From NCBI RefSeq assembly GCF_017562075.2, contig NC_054083.1:3480273-3544272 (forward strand): a stretch of 64,000 nt of DNA, in the 5' to 3' direction. Made by a program: the position numbers and the translations under genes. Shown one piece after another: positions 19,991-32,029 of this stretch (position 1 is its first letter; each line of letters opens with the position of its first letter). The stretch is from Anopheles merus (Eukaryota; Arthropoda; Insecta; Diptera; Culicidae). The notes below the pieces were generated by a model. The model was not told the DNA's origin. It saw only the letters and a program-made list of their open reading frames with translations, and searched no databases.

Positions 19991-20324
19991 ATGGACCACG
20001 ACAGAAGCAATATTGAATTGGTTGGTAAGTATTGTGCTTGACGTTAAATGGAACAGCTGTTGGCAAAATAGTTAATATTTCCTTCTATCCCTAGGAGTCC
20101 CGAAAAGAGAACAGGAGATGAAAGAAGGCAGGAGGATCCACCAACCACCTGCTCGACCGGCTGCTCGCAACACTTGCTTGTCCGAGCGCACCACACACAC
20201 TAAGCGGCCCGCGCACGGTCTTAACGGCGGCGGCGGCAGCGGTCCTCGTCCAACGGCTTCCCACTGTCGCGGGGACCCGTGCCATCGCGATGGCGCCGGC
20301 TCCAACCGACGCGCTCGATCGTGA
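19991..20324 (+). CDS. Putative two-exon ORF, chimeric at the duplication junction
   Basis: ATG at 19991 opens exon 1 (19991-20024), followed by a consensus donor GTAAGT, a 70-bp intron (20025-20094) with a pyrimidine-rich acceptor TTCTATCCCTAG, and exon 2 in phase. After GRRIHQ the frame crosses the duplication breakpoint at 20147/20148 and continues into leader and LTR sequence of the deleted LTR element to a TGA at 20322-20324, 87 codons in all. In the outer copy (29471-29642) the same exons end after 33 codons. The splice signals are good, but the protein has no known domain and expression is unknown. The short ORF may be an element leader peptide rather than a host gene. Confidence 0.3.
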
Positions 20325-20758
20325 TGGCGACCGCGGGTTCTTCTAGGGTTCCTCCTTACGCAAGAGGATCCCATCCTCGTCGCCACTGTTGTGTCTTTGG
20401 CTTGCATCAGGTACTTTATTAAAAACACTGATATAACAGTACACATAATAAATAAAGGCTTGCATCAGGTACTTTATTAAAAACACTGATATAACAGTAC
20501 ACATAATAAATATAAATTCACAAGCACAATACATACTAAAATACTCGGCCGCGCGCCAGCTGTACCGTGCCCTGCCGGGAGCCCTGCTCGACCGGCTGCT
20601 CGCAACACTTGCTTGTCCGAGCGCACCACACACACTAAGCGGCCCGCGCTTAGTGTGCGTACGACAGTGTGCGTGACACACTGTCGTCCCCTGGACATTG
20701 ACCAGTGGTAGCACAACTACCACGGCATGTCCAGGGGTCGGCACGGCTGCCCACAACA
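20148..20758 (-). mobile_element. Truncated copy of the deleted LTR element
   Basis: Matches 8403-9013. It keeps the full LTR (20758-20388), the tRNA-Ser(GCT) primer site and most of the leader, and is cut by the duplication breakpoint at its left. Confidence 0.85.
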
Positions 20759-21676
20759 GATAGGAACAGTAAAGAAAGCTCTATCAGAACAATTCAAAAT
20801 GACAGATAGTGAAGAAGTTAAGCATTTCTTAGGAATGGACATAGAACGCTGCAAAGAAAACAAATTACTGTACATTCATCAGAAAACTTTTCTTTATAAT
20901 TTGTTGTTGCGGTTTAACATGAGTGATTGTAAAGCAGTTGCAACTCCTATCGAATGTAATTTGAATTTAGAGAAAGGCAGAGAGAACGAACGAATTGATA
21001 AACCGTATCGGGAATTGATAGGCTGTCTAATGTATGTGGCACTAACATCCCTTCCAGACCTATGCGCAGCAACGATTTATTTTATCCAGTTCTAAAGTTG
21101 CCCTAATGAAGAACATTGGGTACATTTGAAAAGAATACTGAGATATATTAAGGGAACGTTAGATTTAAAATTGTTATACGATGGAAATATGGATAGGGAG
21201 ATATTAAAACATTTGCAGATGCCGATTGGGCTAGTAACAAGTTAGATAGAAAATCGTTATCAGGATGTATTTTCAAGGTCTATGGAGCAACAGTTTGTTG
21301 GCTCACAAGGAAACAATCAACAATAGCATTGTCGTCCACAGAAGCAGAATTAATTTCTCTTACTAATGCAGTATGTCACGGAGCATGGTTGGAACGATTG
21401 CTTGAAGACTTAGGTTGCAAGCTAAGTAGTCCAGTTCCTTATTATGAGGATAATCAGTCCACAATACGTGTAGCTGAAGATGAACGAAACTTAGGTCGGC
21501 TGAAGCATATGAATGTAAAGCATCTTTTTATAAGAGATAGAATCCAGAGCGGAAAGATTATTTTAAAGTACATAGCTTCAGCATAACAACAGGCTGACAT
21601 AATGACGAAAGGTTTGCCTAGACAAAGTTTCACTATGCAAAGAATGAACTTAGGATTGTTAGGGATATTGAATTGA
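20759..21676 (+). pseudogene. Copia RT C-terminus and RNase H, duplicate copy
   Basis: Identical in translation to 9014-9931, with the same frameshift and stops, so those lesions predate the duplication. The part upstream of the nested LTR element is absent. RNase H motifs are readable at about 21200-21590. Confidence 0.85.
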
Positions 21677-21683
21677 GGAGGAG

Positions 21684-21850
21684 TGTTGAGATACCAATTC
21701 AATACGTAGAAACCGTGCTTAATATATTCACATATACAACTGTACACTTGTAAATACCTTGAACTAGAATCTAGAATAAAAACCTCAGTTGAGCATTGGC
21801 AATCGATAGCAACGGTTGTGTTTACTGCGCTCGCTCGCATACGCTCAATA
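21684..21850 (+). repeat. Copia 3' LTR, duplicate copy
   Basis: 167 bp matching 9939-10105, followed by the same TTAAT. Confidence 0.9.
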
Positions 21851-21855
21851 TTAAT

Positions 21856-23186
21856 ACGGTGAGAATCGGTAATAGATGGCTAAAAATGTGATCAGTCAAA
21901 AAATAACAAAATGGGATCAATATCGCTTCTTGAAGACCCCATCCTCCCACGCCGCAAAAAATATTGAATATATTCCGGGGATGATACAAAAGTCTGTGTT
22001 GCGAAAGTCACTTAAGAAAAGGAAAAAAATGTGGATATTTCTGCTGGGGAAAAATCACAAAATTAGTTTTTATTCCTTCCTTTGACTTTTGTGGTTGTAA
22101 GAGGCCGAAGGCGCATCCTTCGGCTCTATTTATACTCTCCCTCTCTCCCCACCGCCATCGTAAACCGCGGTTACAAATGGAGGGCAGCTTAGCCCTATGC
22201 CCTATCCTGGTAAGCCGTCAGAAAAACCCTACAACAGTCACGAGCGTAAAAGATTTGTCAGGCTTTCTGTTTGTAAACAAACCCGCTGCGCAAATTCGAG
22301 CAGTTTCCATCGCAGGAAATGTACCTGGTCTCCCGCGCTGGACTTCAGCGATTCCTGCGCTGGCCTGCGCCGGGTTAGCGCCATCTGTTGGCGAAATGGA
22401 CGAACTATTTATGGCGGCGGAGCAAAAAAAAACGGTCAAAAATTTTAAAAATATCGGCGCCCATTTTTTCGTCCGCTTCTTCTCCCTCCCTCACCCTGCC
22501 CTGCCTTACTTGCGCTTCTGCCCGTACCTTCCGCCGCCAGCTGATTGGGTGTTGTGGTGTATGCGTTGATTCATATATGTGCATTGCGGTTGTATATTGT
22601 TATTGGTAGGTGTTAGTATTTATTTAATTTGTGTATGACCTTGAGGCGCTGTGGGAGAAGCTGGATTGGGATTCAAAGTGTTATCGGTGTATTGATGGTT
22701 TATTTTATTTCGTGCTGCTGCTGATGAGACCATTCGATGCCCCTGCCAATTGAGGGTGAAGAAGCCTATTTAAAACAAGCGTAGGAGAACGTCTAACACT
22801 AATCTAATATTTTTTAATTTGAACATGTTTCATGCTTCAACGACCTTCTATGCATCATGTAGCACAGTGTATAGTGGTTATAATTTTTTTTTTAATTTGC
22901 CGAAATCTGTCTCCAGTTTTTGGGTCTCGACACACACACACGCACACAGCGCGGGGAAAGCGACCGTTCACTCTATCATGCCGCGATCCCCCACCCCGCC
23001 CGGCGCTAGGGCTGAGGATGCTACAAGAAAGCTGAACCAACCGTTCTACCGATAAGGTAGCCGTAATCGATCATGCGGGTGGGGGGTGGTCTAGTGGGGG
23101 GGGGGGGGGGTGGAGTGCGTGCTCGCGAGCGCGCTTTCGTGGGTGCCTGCTGGCGTGCGCGCTTTCATGCTCGCGGGCGCGCGTAC

Positions 23187-23190
<4 letters not shown>
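21856..23190. other. Non-coding stretch, duplicate of 10116-11437
   Basis: Near-identical to copy 1, with an extra A near 22430 and small homopolymer changes. No gene recognised. Confidence 0.5.

Positions 23191-23192
<2 letters not shown>

Positions 23193-23227
<35 letters not shown>
23193..23227. repeat. (GT)n microsatellite, copy 2
   Basis: Shorter than the copy 1 tract (11438-11486), consistent with replication slippage since the duplication. Confidence 0.9.
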
Positions 23228-23229
<2 letters not shown>

Positions 23230-23786
23230 AGTTTGAGCGCGCGTGTTTGTGTGTTTGGGTGTGTGCGTGCGTTTGGAAACCCCAAAACTATTTGATTCTG
23301 ATGCGTACATTTTCATCCGCTGCGTCTACAAAATACCACGCATTCTCAATCTCGCTACCTGAGAGACAACACAACCATTGGCATTGGCATCTTTGCGATC
23401 GGCTCTGCTGTTAGGGGTATTAAAAAGACACACTGTAGCATCTAAGCAAACGTGCGTGCGATATGTTGCACATTTATTTCTAAATCTGCTAGCGGACGCA
23501 AGTGGAAACAACATTTTGAATTGAATCCATACAAAAGAGGATTTTGGATTTGTTTATTACGGTGCGCGTATGGTGCTGCACCAGTCCGTCCAGAATCTGG
23601 CGGCTTGTTGGTTTGGAGAAGTTATCATGACGCCGATTGACCGGCATTGCCTTGGAATGGGTTCGGATCGGTAGGTTCATGTTTTAGTCGAGTGAATTCC
23701 GTGCATTTGTCGCGCCACAGCGGTAGACCCGGCAGCACTAAAGTCAAACCAAAAACCTTCCCCGAGTATGGACTGCTATGCTAAGT

Positions 23787-23967
23787 TCTTCTTCTTCTTA
23801 TTATTATTATTATTGGCGTAATAGTCTACGCGACCATGCCGGCCTTTTCAGGACTTGAGTACCACGTAGCCGGATAGTCAGCCCTTGCTATTTTGCGGAC
23901 GGTTCATACGCGGTTAGACCCCATGACGGGCATGCTGTTAAGATGTGCGGAATGATGGCGGTGCCGC
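23787..23967 (-). mobile_element. Second SINE-like family, duplicate copy
   Basis: Duplicate of 12045-12225 by block duplication, not an independent insertion. Confidence 0.5.
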
Positions 23968-25360
23968 GGGCCCGCTCCTATCCAGCGGGTAACTTGCATA
24001 CTGCCACATTGTCTGCTTCCCGATGCATACGCTGCAGGCAGGAGGAAGGATGCACCTCCACGATAGAAAAAAACACCGTCATGAATCAGCGGTGGACCTA
24101 ACGGTAGGCGGACTAGGCGGTCGCCGAAGATTTCTAGTCTGTAGTATGCCGTATGTCTACAAGTGAACAGATTATTAGCGACAAGGGCCCCCGGAAAGAT
24201 GGTCGTTAGGGCTCCGTGGCTGGAGAACCATTTGAACCTCCCCTCCCTCCATGGTGACAACAATTTTAGGGCCTGTGATCGATGATCGTAGGGGTCCCAT
24301 GGCCACCCCCCCCCCCCATCCGCTGGCAATTTAAGTATACTGTTCAATCTTCCAACAGCTGTGTGTCAGTACCCCTCCTCAGGGGCCTCAATTCGTCTTT
24401 CCGCCTTTCATGAACACCTTCCTTTCTTTGACCGATGGATCATAACATTCCGAAAGAAATTACATTTGACGACAGTTTTGCATACACACGCACACTCACA
24501 ACCATGCGCAGGATGCTTAGCATATCTATGTAATCCACAACAGACGAAAGCAAATGCTTAATGCTTAGCACGTTCAGTTCGATGGCAGGCCCCAGGGACT
24601 GCCAGTGGACTTTCCAGTATGCCGATTTCACAATCAGCTTACGTTCTAGATGCCGGCGGAACGGTAAGCTCATGAAAATCAGCGCCGGACTGAACGTGTT
24701 AATGCGGATTAGGATTCTGCGCGTTGCACAGCAAACCCTCCTGCGTAAACTAGCGATTCCTTAGTCATTTTTATATTGCAGTGTTTGAACTCATTGCGAT
24801 TTTTTGGTTTGATTTGTAAAAATGTAACTTCATCGCCGCAATGTTTGTTAACGGCATTTTAGGCGCCACAACAGCTCGCGAGCATTGACCACACGCGAGA
24901 AAGAGATAGCGCTATGGAGGGAAAAAGCACGGACGACGGCTGACAGCGATTGGCCGTCTGACGCACCAACACATTCAAACCTTCGGCAGCGCGCTCAGGC
25001 GAGGGGAATGAGGCGGAGCCAGGGACGGGCAGCTCGACGAGCTGCTCGACAAATTTGCCGTTGGAGAGAAAAGGAAGGCATGATAAAATTCTCAGAACGC
25101 CATAACGCCTTCCGTCGCTTTGCACAGCGGGAACGCTGTTCACAACAGTCTGAAAGGCTGAAAAATTATCAAAGCAAACATAGATTCAGTAATAATAAAA
25201 ATGGACAAGTCAGAAGTCATGCCATGTCAGATCAATTGATAATTTATGTTGCCCGTGAGACAATATAAATCCTCTATCAGTCCTCTTACCTTACACCTCT
25301 GTCAGTCGAACTCTAAACGTGATGATCAAAAAAGTGAACCAACCAACCAACAGCCCCATA
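23968..25360. other. Non-coding stretch, duplicate of 12226-13614
   Basis: Differs from copy 1 mainly by homopolymer length, for example the C-run near 24306. No gene recognised. Confidence 0.4.
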
Positions 25361-25740
25361 TAACCAAGATACCGAAAACGCCACCAATTTCTTATACTAA
25401 AAATCCAATTCCATCAAACAAAGCTAAAAAACTATCAGTTTGGTGGGTTAAGCCACACGGCCACAGAAGCAGCCACTTCAATGTTGTTGAAGTCAGATTT
25501 TTATACACGGGCAATTTATTTGCTCAACATGTTTCACCTGTGTTAAAATGTTATTTAATTGTGCAAAGGAAGCAATTAAACGTGTGTGTTTAAGTTGGTT
25601 TATTGTAAAACATTCATGTGTAATATGTGTATATGTGTGTTTGTTTACTTGCGAATGAACTCTTCCATTTCGCTGGTCAGTGCATAGTTTATAGACTAAT
25701 AATATTGCTGAAGTTAAAGTGCAGTGATGTAAGTGAATGA
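25361..25740 (+). repeat. About 380-bp dispersed repeat, duplicate copy
   Basis: Duplicate of 13615-13994. The related inverted copy is at 49362-49732. Confidence 0.7.
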
Positions 25741-26038
25741 ATTTAATCAACCGAGGAGTTAAAATCCTGTCCAGCATATTGACATTAGCCAACCTTTTAC
25801 CAAACTTTTCCTCAAAGCATTTTTGGAAAAGGTGGGATAAGAGTGGGCAAGATAAATACGTCGGATCGGAACTGGCAGCTTCGATTGTTCTAAAATTTGG
25901 TGGGTTAACGACTGAATCGAGCACCACAAACCCACGTGGGTTTGAAGTGGTTTTACAGTGGGTTAAGGACGATTTGGTTATTTGGGAAGTGGCTACATAA
26001 CTGGGTTATCTGGGCCGGGAGATTGATGCTAGTGTTGG

Positions 26039-26291
26039 CCGTTCCGGTCCGAACCTAGTAAAAAAGTTCCGTACTTTATGTAGGCCGTTCCGTTCCGATC
26101 CTTTATACAAAATCGTTCCGTTCCGTTCATTCCGTTCTTTCCGTTCTTTCCGTTCATTACGTTCCGTTCCGTTCATTCCATTCATTCCGTTCCGTTCCGT
26201 TCATTTCGTTCTTTCCGTTCATTCCGTTCATTTCGTTCTTTCCGTTCATTCCGTTCCGTTCAATCCGTTCTTTCTGTTCACTCCGTTCCGG
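26039..26291. repeat. TTCCG minisatellite array, duplicate copy
   Basis: Same unit order as 14296-14545. Confidence 0.9.
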
Positions 26292-26851
26292 TCTTTGCCG
26301 CTTCAATATTGTTAGCAAGGTGCTATCGTTCGTGCGTTCCGTTCTTTGAAAAAAAAAAAACTGGCTTTGTCCGGCTGTTGCTTGCTGCATGCAAGATAAC
26401 TGTTCACTCTTTCTCGCACACAGTATGTGTTGCCTGTGCACTCTCCCTTTCTCACAGGAATATTCATCGCACTTCGTCGCGTATCGTTTATAAAAATCGT
26501 GATAAGCGAAACCAAAAATGGTGTTGCATTTGGTATTATAGTGCAATTTGTAACATCTATTATACTTTTTGTTATAATTTAGCTAGTTTTAATTAGACAA
26601 ATAACTATTATAAAATTAAAATAACTATTATAAACTTTTAAAACAACGAAAAATAAAATGTATTTATTTTTTATGTCACGATATCCACTTGATCTTGGCA
26701 CACGGCATGATTCCAATATTTAGCCATTCGATTCGAAGCATTCTCTTCAATTTGACAACCATTTGAGTGCCGCGATCATGTAAACGATTGGTGTGAAAAA
26801 ACTATTTGTTTTAAATAATAAGTGGAATTCAAATAATTGGTCAATCTCGTG

Positions 26852-27032
26852 ATACATTCGTCAACTCGGACCACTCAATAACATCGGCATGGGTAAAAGC
26901 CTCGAATAGACCGTGCCCCCATACGCAGGAATGATTATCTTGCTATGGGCAATTAATAAGTTACTGATAGCCAAGCCTATTAGTGGTACAGGAACGCTTT
27001 GACCGAAAATGGTCGTCGCATCTAAAAAGTTT
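26852..27032 (+). mobile_element. Degraded SINE200-like element, duplicate copy
   Basis: Block-duplicate of 18420-18600. Confidence 0.6.
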
Positions 27033-27266
27033 AAAAAATGCCAGATAATAAATGCATATATTTGATGCCGGTTGGGTTCTGGGTCTGGTTTTGCTCGCAA
27101 CTTGGCTGTGTCACACCAAACATCCTCATGTTTCATATGGCTCTTCTCTTTCCATCGTTAGAGAGAAACTCTTGCGTCTCGCTTTTCTGGGACTTGTCCA
27201 ATTTCGCTTGCTACACCAATCATTCACGCAAGCGTTCTCCTCTCGCCCGCTCTTTGTATCGTTGTA

Positions 27267-27972
27267 CAGGTACTCCCCGATATACGCTATCAATGCGGAC
27301 CGAAGGCAATAGCATATCTCGAATATTAGCGAAAGTCGAATTTCGAGGTTTTCAGTCAAATTATAGCTAATTTTCGTATAATTTTCTATGAAGTGGTAGG
27401 TTTTAGCCACTAAATTAGTTATTTGATCTAATTTATACTAAATTTTTCAATTTTATACCTTTTGAAATGGTTTTTAATATTCAACCAACAGGGAATTTAT
27501 TTTGCATTTGACATTCGATTTCTAAAATTAGTACAATTTGTTCAAAGAACTGTCAAAAGGGGCCTTCACGATTCTAGTTAGTTTTTTGTATGGAGTTTGA
27601 CAGTTAAAGGCTGAAATCATGTAAACACTCCATACAAAACCACACAAAAAACTAGCCTGCAATTTTCAGTCTAGATTATTCTAGCCACAAAGCTAGAATT
27701 AGATTCGAGTACCTGTTCGAAAACACGGGTTTGTTTACATTTATCCCAAGGTGCATTAAAGAGATCTGGTGATGGAATCCAGAATCAAAGTGCATGTAGT
27801 CCAGGTGGTCTCAAAGCATGTTTTTCAAACCAAATTTTAATATCACTTTTTGACAGGATGGGTGAAAACTTTTGTTCAAACAAGCTTTCTGAAGGCTTGA
27901 CGAATACACAAAACACTCTTAAAATCTTCATTCAGAAACAGAAGCGATAAAAATCAGTCTTCTAAATTCATA
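27267..27972. mobile_element. Truncated TA-type MITE with truncated nested GGGGCC MITE
   Basis: Corresponds to 18835-19542. The nested GGGGCC MITE begins at 27559. Both lose their right ends where the sequence switches to GT-repeat DNA at 27973. Confidence 0.7.
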
Positions 27973-28051
27973 GGGTGGAGTGCGTGCTCGCGAGCGCGCT
28001 TTCGTGGGTGCCTGCTGGCGTGCGCGCTTTCATGCTCGCGGGCGCGCGTAC

Positions 28052-28090
<39 letters not shown>

Positions 28091-28170
28091 AGTTTGAGCG
28101 CGCGTGTTTGTGTGTTTGGGTGTGTGCGTGCGTTTGGAAACCCCAAAACTATTTGATTCTGATGCGTACA
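27973..28170 (+). repeat. Ectopic copy of the GT-repeat region
   Basis: Matches about 23105-23311, including the GC-rich flank GTGGAGTGCGTGCTCGCG and a (GT)n tract. It joins 28171 through an ACAT shared by the two partners, suggesting a microhomology-mediated rearrangement. Confidence 0.85.
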
Positions 28171-28314
28171 TCCTCATGTTTCATATGGCTCTTCTCTTTC
28201 CATCGTTAGAGAGAAACTCTTGCGTCTCGCTTTTCTGGGACTTGTCCAATTTCGCTTGCTACACCAATCATTCACGCAAGCGTTCTCCTCTCGCCCGCTC
28301 TTTGTATCGTTGTA

Positions 28315-29209
28315 CAGGTACTCCCCGATATACGCTATCAATGCGGACCGAAGGCAATAGCATATCTCGAATATTAGCGAAAGTCGAATTTCGAGGTTTT
28401 CAGTCAAATTATAGCTAATTTTCGTATAATTTTCTATGAAGTGGTAGGTTTTAGCCACTAAATTAGTTATTTGATCTAATTTATACTAAATTTTTCAATT
28501 TTATACCTTTTGAAATGGTTTTTAATATTCAACCAACAGGGAATTTATTTTGCATTTGACATTCGATTTCTAAAATTAGTACAATTTGTTCAAAGAACTG
28601 TCAAAAGGGGCCTTCACGATTCTAGTTAGTTTTTTGTATGGAGTTTGACAGTTAAAGGCTGAAATCATGTAAACACTCCATACAAAACCACACAAAAAAC
28701 TAGCCTGCAATTTTCAGTCTAGATTATTCTAGCCACAAAGCTAGAATTAGATTCGAGTACCTGTTCGAAAACACGGGTTTGTTTACATTTATCCCAAGGT
28801 GCATTAAAGAGATCTGGTGATGGAATCCAGAATCAAAGTGCATGTAGTCCAGGTGGTCTCAAAGCATGTTTTTCAAACCAAATTTTAATATCACTTTTTG
28901 ACAGGATGGGTGAAAACTTTTGTTCAAACAAGCTTTCTGAAGGCTTGACGAATACACAAAACACTCTTAAAATCTTCATTCAGAAACAGAAGCGATAAAA
29001 ATCAGTCTTCTAAATTCATACACCTTGGGTAAGCCCACCTGTGTATTATACCCACTTAGATAGCTGCTCGAAAACTGATTTACAATGCAAAAAGCTGACA
29101 GGCTGAAATTTCAGCCTACGAGCTTAAACGGAAAGGCCCCCAAATTTAGAAAAAAAAGCGAATAGCGAAATCGTGTATTTCGAGTATGGCGTATATCGGG
29201 GAATACCTA
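28315..29209. mobile_element. TA-type MITE, third copy, with nested GGGGCC MITE (28607-29141)
   Basis: Full match to 18835-19729, including the nested element and flanking AAA. Confidence 0.75.
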
Positions 29210-29470
29210 TATAGCCACACGAGGAAGGCGCTGCTTCGCGTTCACATGAAAATGTGGTAGTGTGAAATCAAGTTTGCAAGCGGTAGGTGTGTCGGTGTGT
29301 GTCCGGTTTTTTCTCTCGTGAAACCAGTACGGAAAAACTATTTGATAAGTACAGTTTTTAATAAAAGATTATATCAATTTATATCAAACTGAATTGTATT
29401 GATAATTGTGATATCAAATCAATTTCGTTTTTTTAAAGAAATCGTAACACACGCACGAACGGAAGTGAGC

Positions 29471-29642
29471 ATGGACCACGACAGAAGCAATATTGAATTG
29501 GTTGGTAAGTATTGTGCTTGACGTTAAATGGAACAGCTGTTGGCAAAATAGTTAATATTTCCTTCTATCCCTAGGAGTCCCGAAAAGAGAACAGGAGATG
29601 AAAGAAGGCAGGAGGATCCACCAACGTGCTAGCGCCTGGTAG
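29471..29642 (+). CDS. Putative two-exon short ORF (33 aa), outer duplicate
   Basis: Exon 1 is 29471-29504, the intron 29505-29574 with GTAAGT donor and CCCTAG acceptor, and exon 2 29575-29642 ends in TAG. This is the ancestral arrangement from which the chimeric ORF at 19991-20324 was formed. The product is short, polar and unrecognised. It could be a leader exon of an unknown transcript continuing downstream. Confidence 0.25.
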
Positions 29643-30290
29643 AGGAGAAGCGGCAGGAAGGTAGAGACGAACATCCAGCTCGCTAGCACAGCACGTGGGA
29701 GCAGCGAGAGGGAGGCAAGCAGAACGCGTACACACCATTCGACGAAGGCAAAGCTGGAGGAGAGGAAGAACGAGGAGAGAAGGCAGGCAAGACGGGTACG
29801 TGTGTATCCCACACCGGTTTTAGGCAGTGTGAATTGTGTGAGTATGTAAATATGTATGTGCGAGTAAGAAGGTAAAATAAAGAGCGTAAGCATGTGCAGA
29901 ATGGACAAATGAGAGTAAGAGTCTTTGTAGGGAGAATGGAGATAATTAAAGAAATTGAACAATAATGTAGTATACAGAAACTAGATGTATGATACACGCT
30001 GTCGGACCGTTGCAGGGACGTGCTCTTTAGTGCTGCTAATGAGCACGATTTGAGAACGTTTTGAGCCCGTTTTTTCTCATACAAAATTTTAAAATATCGC
30101 GCGATAATGTCGGTTGGGAAGCTTACGCCCAGAAGAGCGAGGCAGAACGAAACATTTTCTGAATGTTAGAATGAGAAAAATGATAGATACACATAAAAAT
30201 TGCGCGATAATGCCGGTTGGGTACTTGCATCAAAGTCGCAAACGAAGAACGCTGCGACACGCGCGCACAGCTCAAATCAATACCTCATTA
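29643..30290. other. Unassigned DNA with a 20-bp direct repeat
   Basis: No gene seen. Purine-rich at the start (29643-29800). GCGCGATAATG-Y-CGGTTGGG occurs at 30099 and 30202, about 103 bp apart. Confidence 0.4.
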
Positions 30291-30291
30291 C

Positions 30292-30449
30292 CCCGGTACC
30301 AAAATCCGATTGCTATTTTTCTATAACGGATTGATTAAATGGGGCCCGATTAGAGGATCCGATAGAAGCCCTGGTACCAAAATCCATGCGATTTTTCGCT
30401 AACGGATTGATTAAGTGGCGCCCGATTAGATGATCCGATAGAAGCACTT
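30292..30449. repeat. Two tandem units of about 78 bp
   Basis: Units begin near 30292 and 30370 and share GGTACCAAAATCC, AACGGATTGATTAA and GATCCGATAGAAGC. A partial third AACGGATTGA follows near 30459. Confidence 0.75.
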
Positions 30450-30654
30450 TTCAGGCTTAACGGATTGAGCGAGATACACCGTCGCGGCGACACAATACAT
30501 GTTGCATACATGTGTACTACATTTTAAGAGCCCCCCTCGCTTTTTTTCGGATAGCAATGAGTTCAAACAATTACGAATCCGTTGTTCGATTGTTTTTTAT
30601 TTTCTACTTTCTTTTTATGCACCCGCGGGAGAGTGCGAAACGAAAAAGAAAAGA

Positions 30655-31060
30655 AAACACACACACACACCTCCTCCTCACCATGGTGTTTTTCGTAATG
30701 TGAACCCGTAGAAGAACGCGAACGCAAAAACACACACACAAAGCCACGCACGCACTCAGGCAGCCCACTTCTCTCCCCCTCCCCTCATGTTTTCGTAAGG
30801 TGATTCCGTAGGAGATTGCGAAACAGCAAAAAACACACACAACCACAAACTCACACATACACACACAGACACAGCCACGCACACATACACATTCACAGAC
30901 ACCTACCCTTCCCCCTATCTTGTTGTTTCACGCAAGGTGATCCCGTAGGATCTCGTTATGCGAAGCGGCATAAAACACACAGCCACTCACGCAGGCATGC
31001 GCACACATACACACACATAGACGCGCGCGCGCACGCACGCACAAACGCACGAGGAAGCAT
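30655..31060. repeat. CA-rich region with three degenerate units
   Basis: CA/CACG-rich spacers separate three related blocks of the form GTTTTCGTAAGGTGATTCCGTAGGA (near 30687, 30788 and 30925), giving an irregular period of 100-140 bp. The His/Thr- and Val/Cys-rich ORFs here are artefacts of the CA repeats. Confidence 0.6.
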
Positions 31061-31999
31061 AAATGAAGAGGTTCTATGCTAGCCCGTTGCCGGCCTCCCC
31101 CTCTCATGTTCTCGTTCACCGACCAGGCTGATGTGTGCACGTTTGTGCGTGTACCTTTGCCGTCCTTCCTCTCCTTCCTCATCTGTTACCGTTCGTTGTA
31201 AGCTGGAGGATGAGTTCAGCGCTGTTGAAGAAATGCAAAATAAGAATAAGATTACTCACACTTTTTTCGTATGCTTTGTGTGTTATCATAACTTACCTTA
31301 TTGCAAACAAAATCCGGAATGAAGCTCCTTGTTTAGAATATTCCGCATTCGATCACATCCTCGGCGATGCTCGACGCCATCAGTGGGTGAAAGCAGGAAA
31401 AGAAACAAAGAAAAGCATCAATCACCATCAGCATCATCTTACTCTCACACTTTTACATCGGTTAATGATTCTTACCTTTTCAATTTCACCAAAACAAACA
31501 GCGATGGAACCAAAATCAGAACACCAAAATCAGACACGATTTCTGGAGCAAATCATCACATCCTCCCCCTCCAATTGTTTGCCACAGACTGACGTGTGTG
31601 TGAGCAGCAATGTTCTTGAAGGGGTGAGCAACGGTAAAGCACACACAAGAAGAAGCGAGACGGCTATACGAGTAGCGAATTACGCTGCCGCACACACAGC
31701 GCGCGTCATAATTTTATGTGCGAAAATCTTAAAATTTAAATTATTCATGACAAATTGTATCGACATTTTCATACTCTGACTAACTTTTACGAAAGATATG
31801 TAAAAACTTAATGTAGTGCAATTAAATTTAGTGCAATACCATTAGCAGAACATAACATTTTGATATTTGTTTGTAAATTCAGATCCTAGGAGCTACTACT
31901 TTTTTAAACAATAAGTGTAGAAACACAAATTTTGTCTGAGTCCAGAACAGCAACAGGGAAGATGTCGTACCTTGAGTGTGGAGATGTGTGTGTGTGTAT
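31061..31999. other. Unassigned stretch, no gene recognised
   Basis: A 214-codon ORF (31135-31779) crosses this stretch but has no recognisable domain. Its first part overlaps low-complexity DNA and its composition is Ser/Thr/His-rich. I do not support it as a gene. Confidence 0.35.
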
Positions 32000-32029
32000 G
32001 TGGTGAACGTTGCCGCGACAAGCGTGTTT

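Larger units (their letters stand above)
8403..20147 (+). repeat. Tandem duplication, copy 1 (contains a later RTE insertion)
   Basis: Bases 8403-14856 and 18172-20147 reappear in the same order and orientation from 20148. The ORFs carried in both copies translate identically or nearly so, and the differences seen are mainly homopolymer lengths and single substitutions. Without the RTE element the unit is about 8.4 kb. The left edge lies inside the deleted LTR element. The right edge is GGAGGATCCACCAAC, which continues into unique sequence only after copy 2. Confidence 0.92.
20148..29625 (+). repeat. Tandem duplication, copy 2, with internal partial duplication
   Basis: Starts inside the deleted LTR element and repeats copy 1 through the copia tail, SINE-like element, 380-bp repeat, TTCCG array and MITEs. 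It lacks the RTE element. At 27972 it breaks off inside the nested MITE, jumps to about 200 bp copied from the GT-repeat region (27973-28170; source about 23105-23311), then re-enters the unit at 28171 (equivalent to 18691) and runs to the same right edge, 29625. Confidence 0.9.

Noticed and set aside
31135..31779. 214-codon ORF
   Set aside because: No domain, poor composition, overlaps low-complexity DNA, and no splice or element context.
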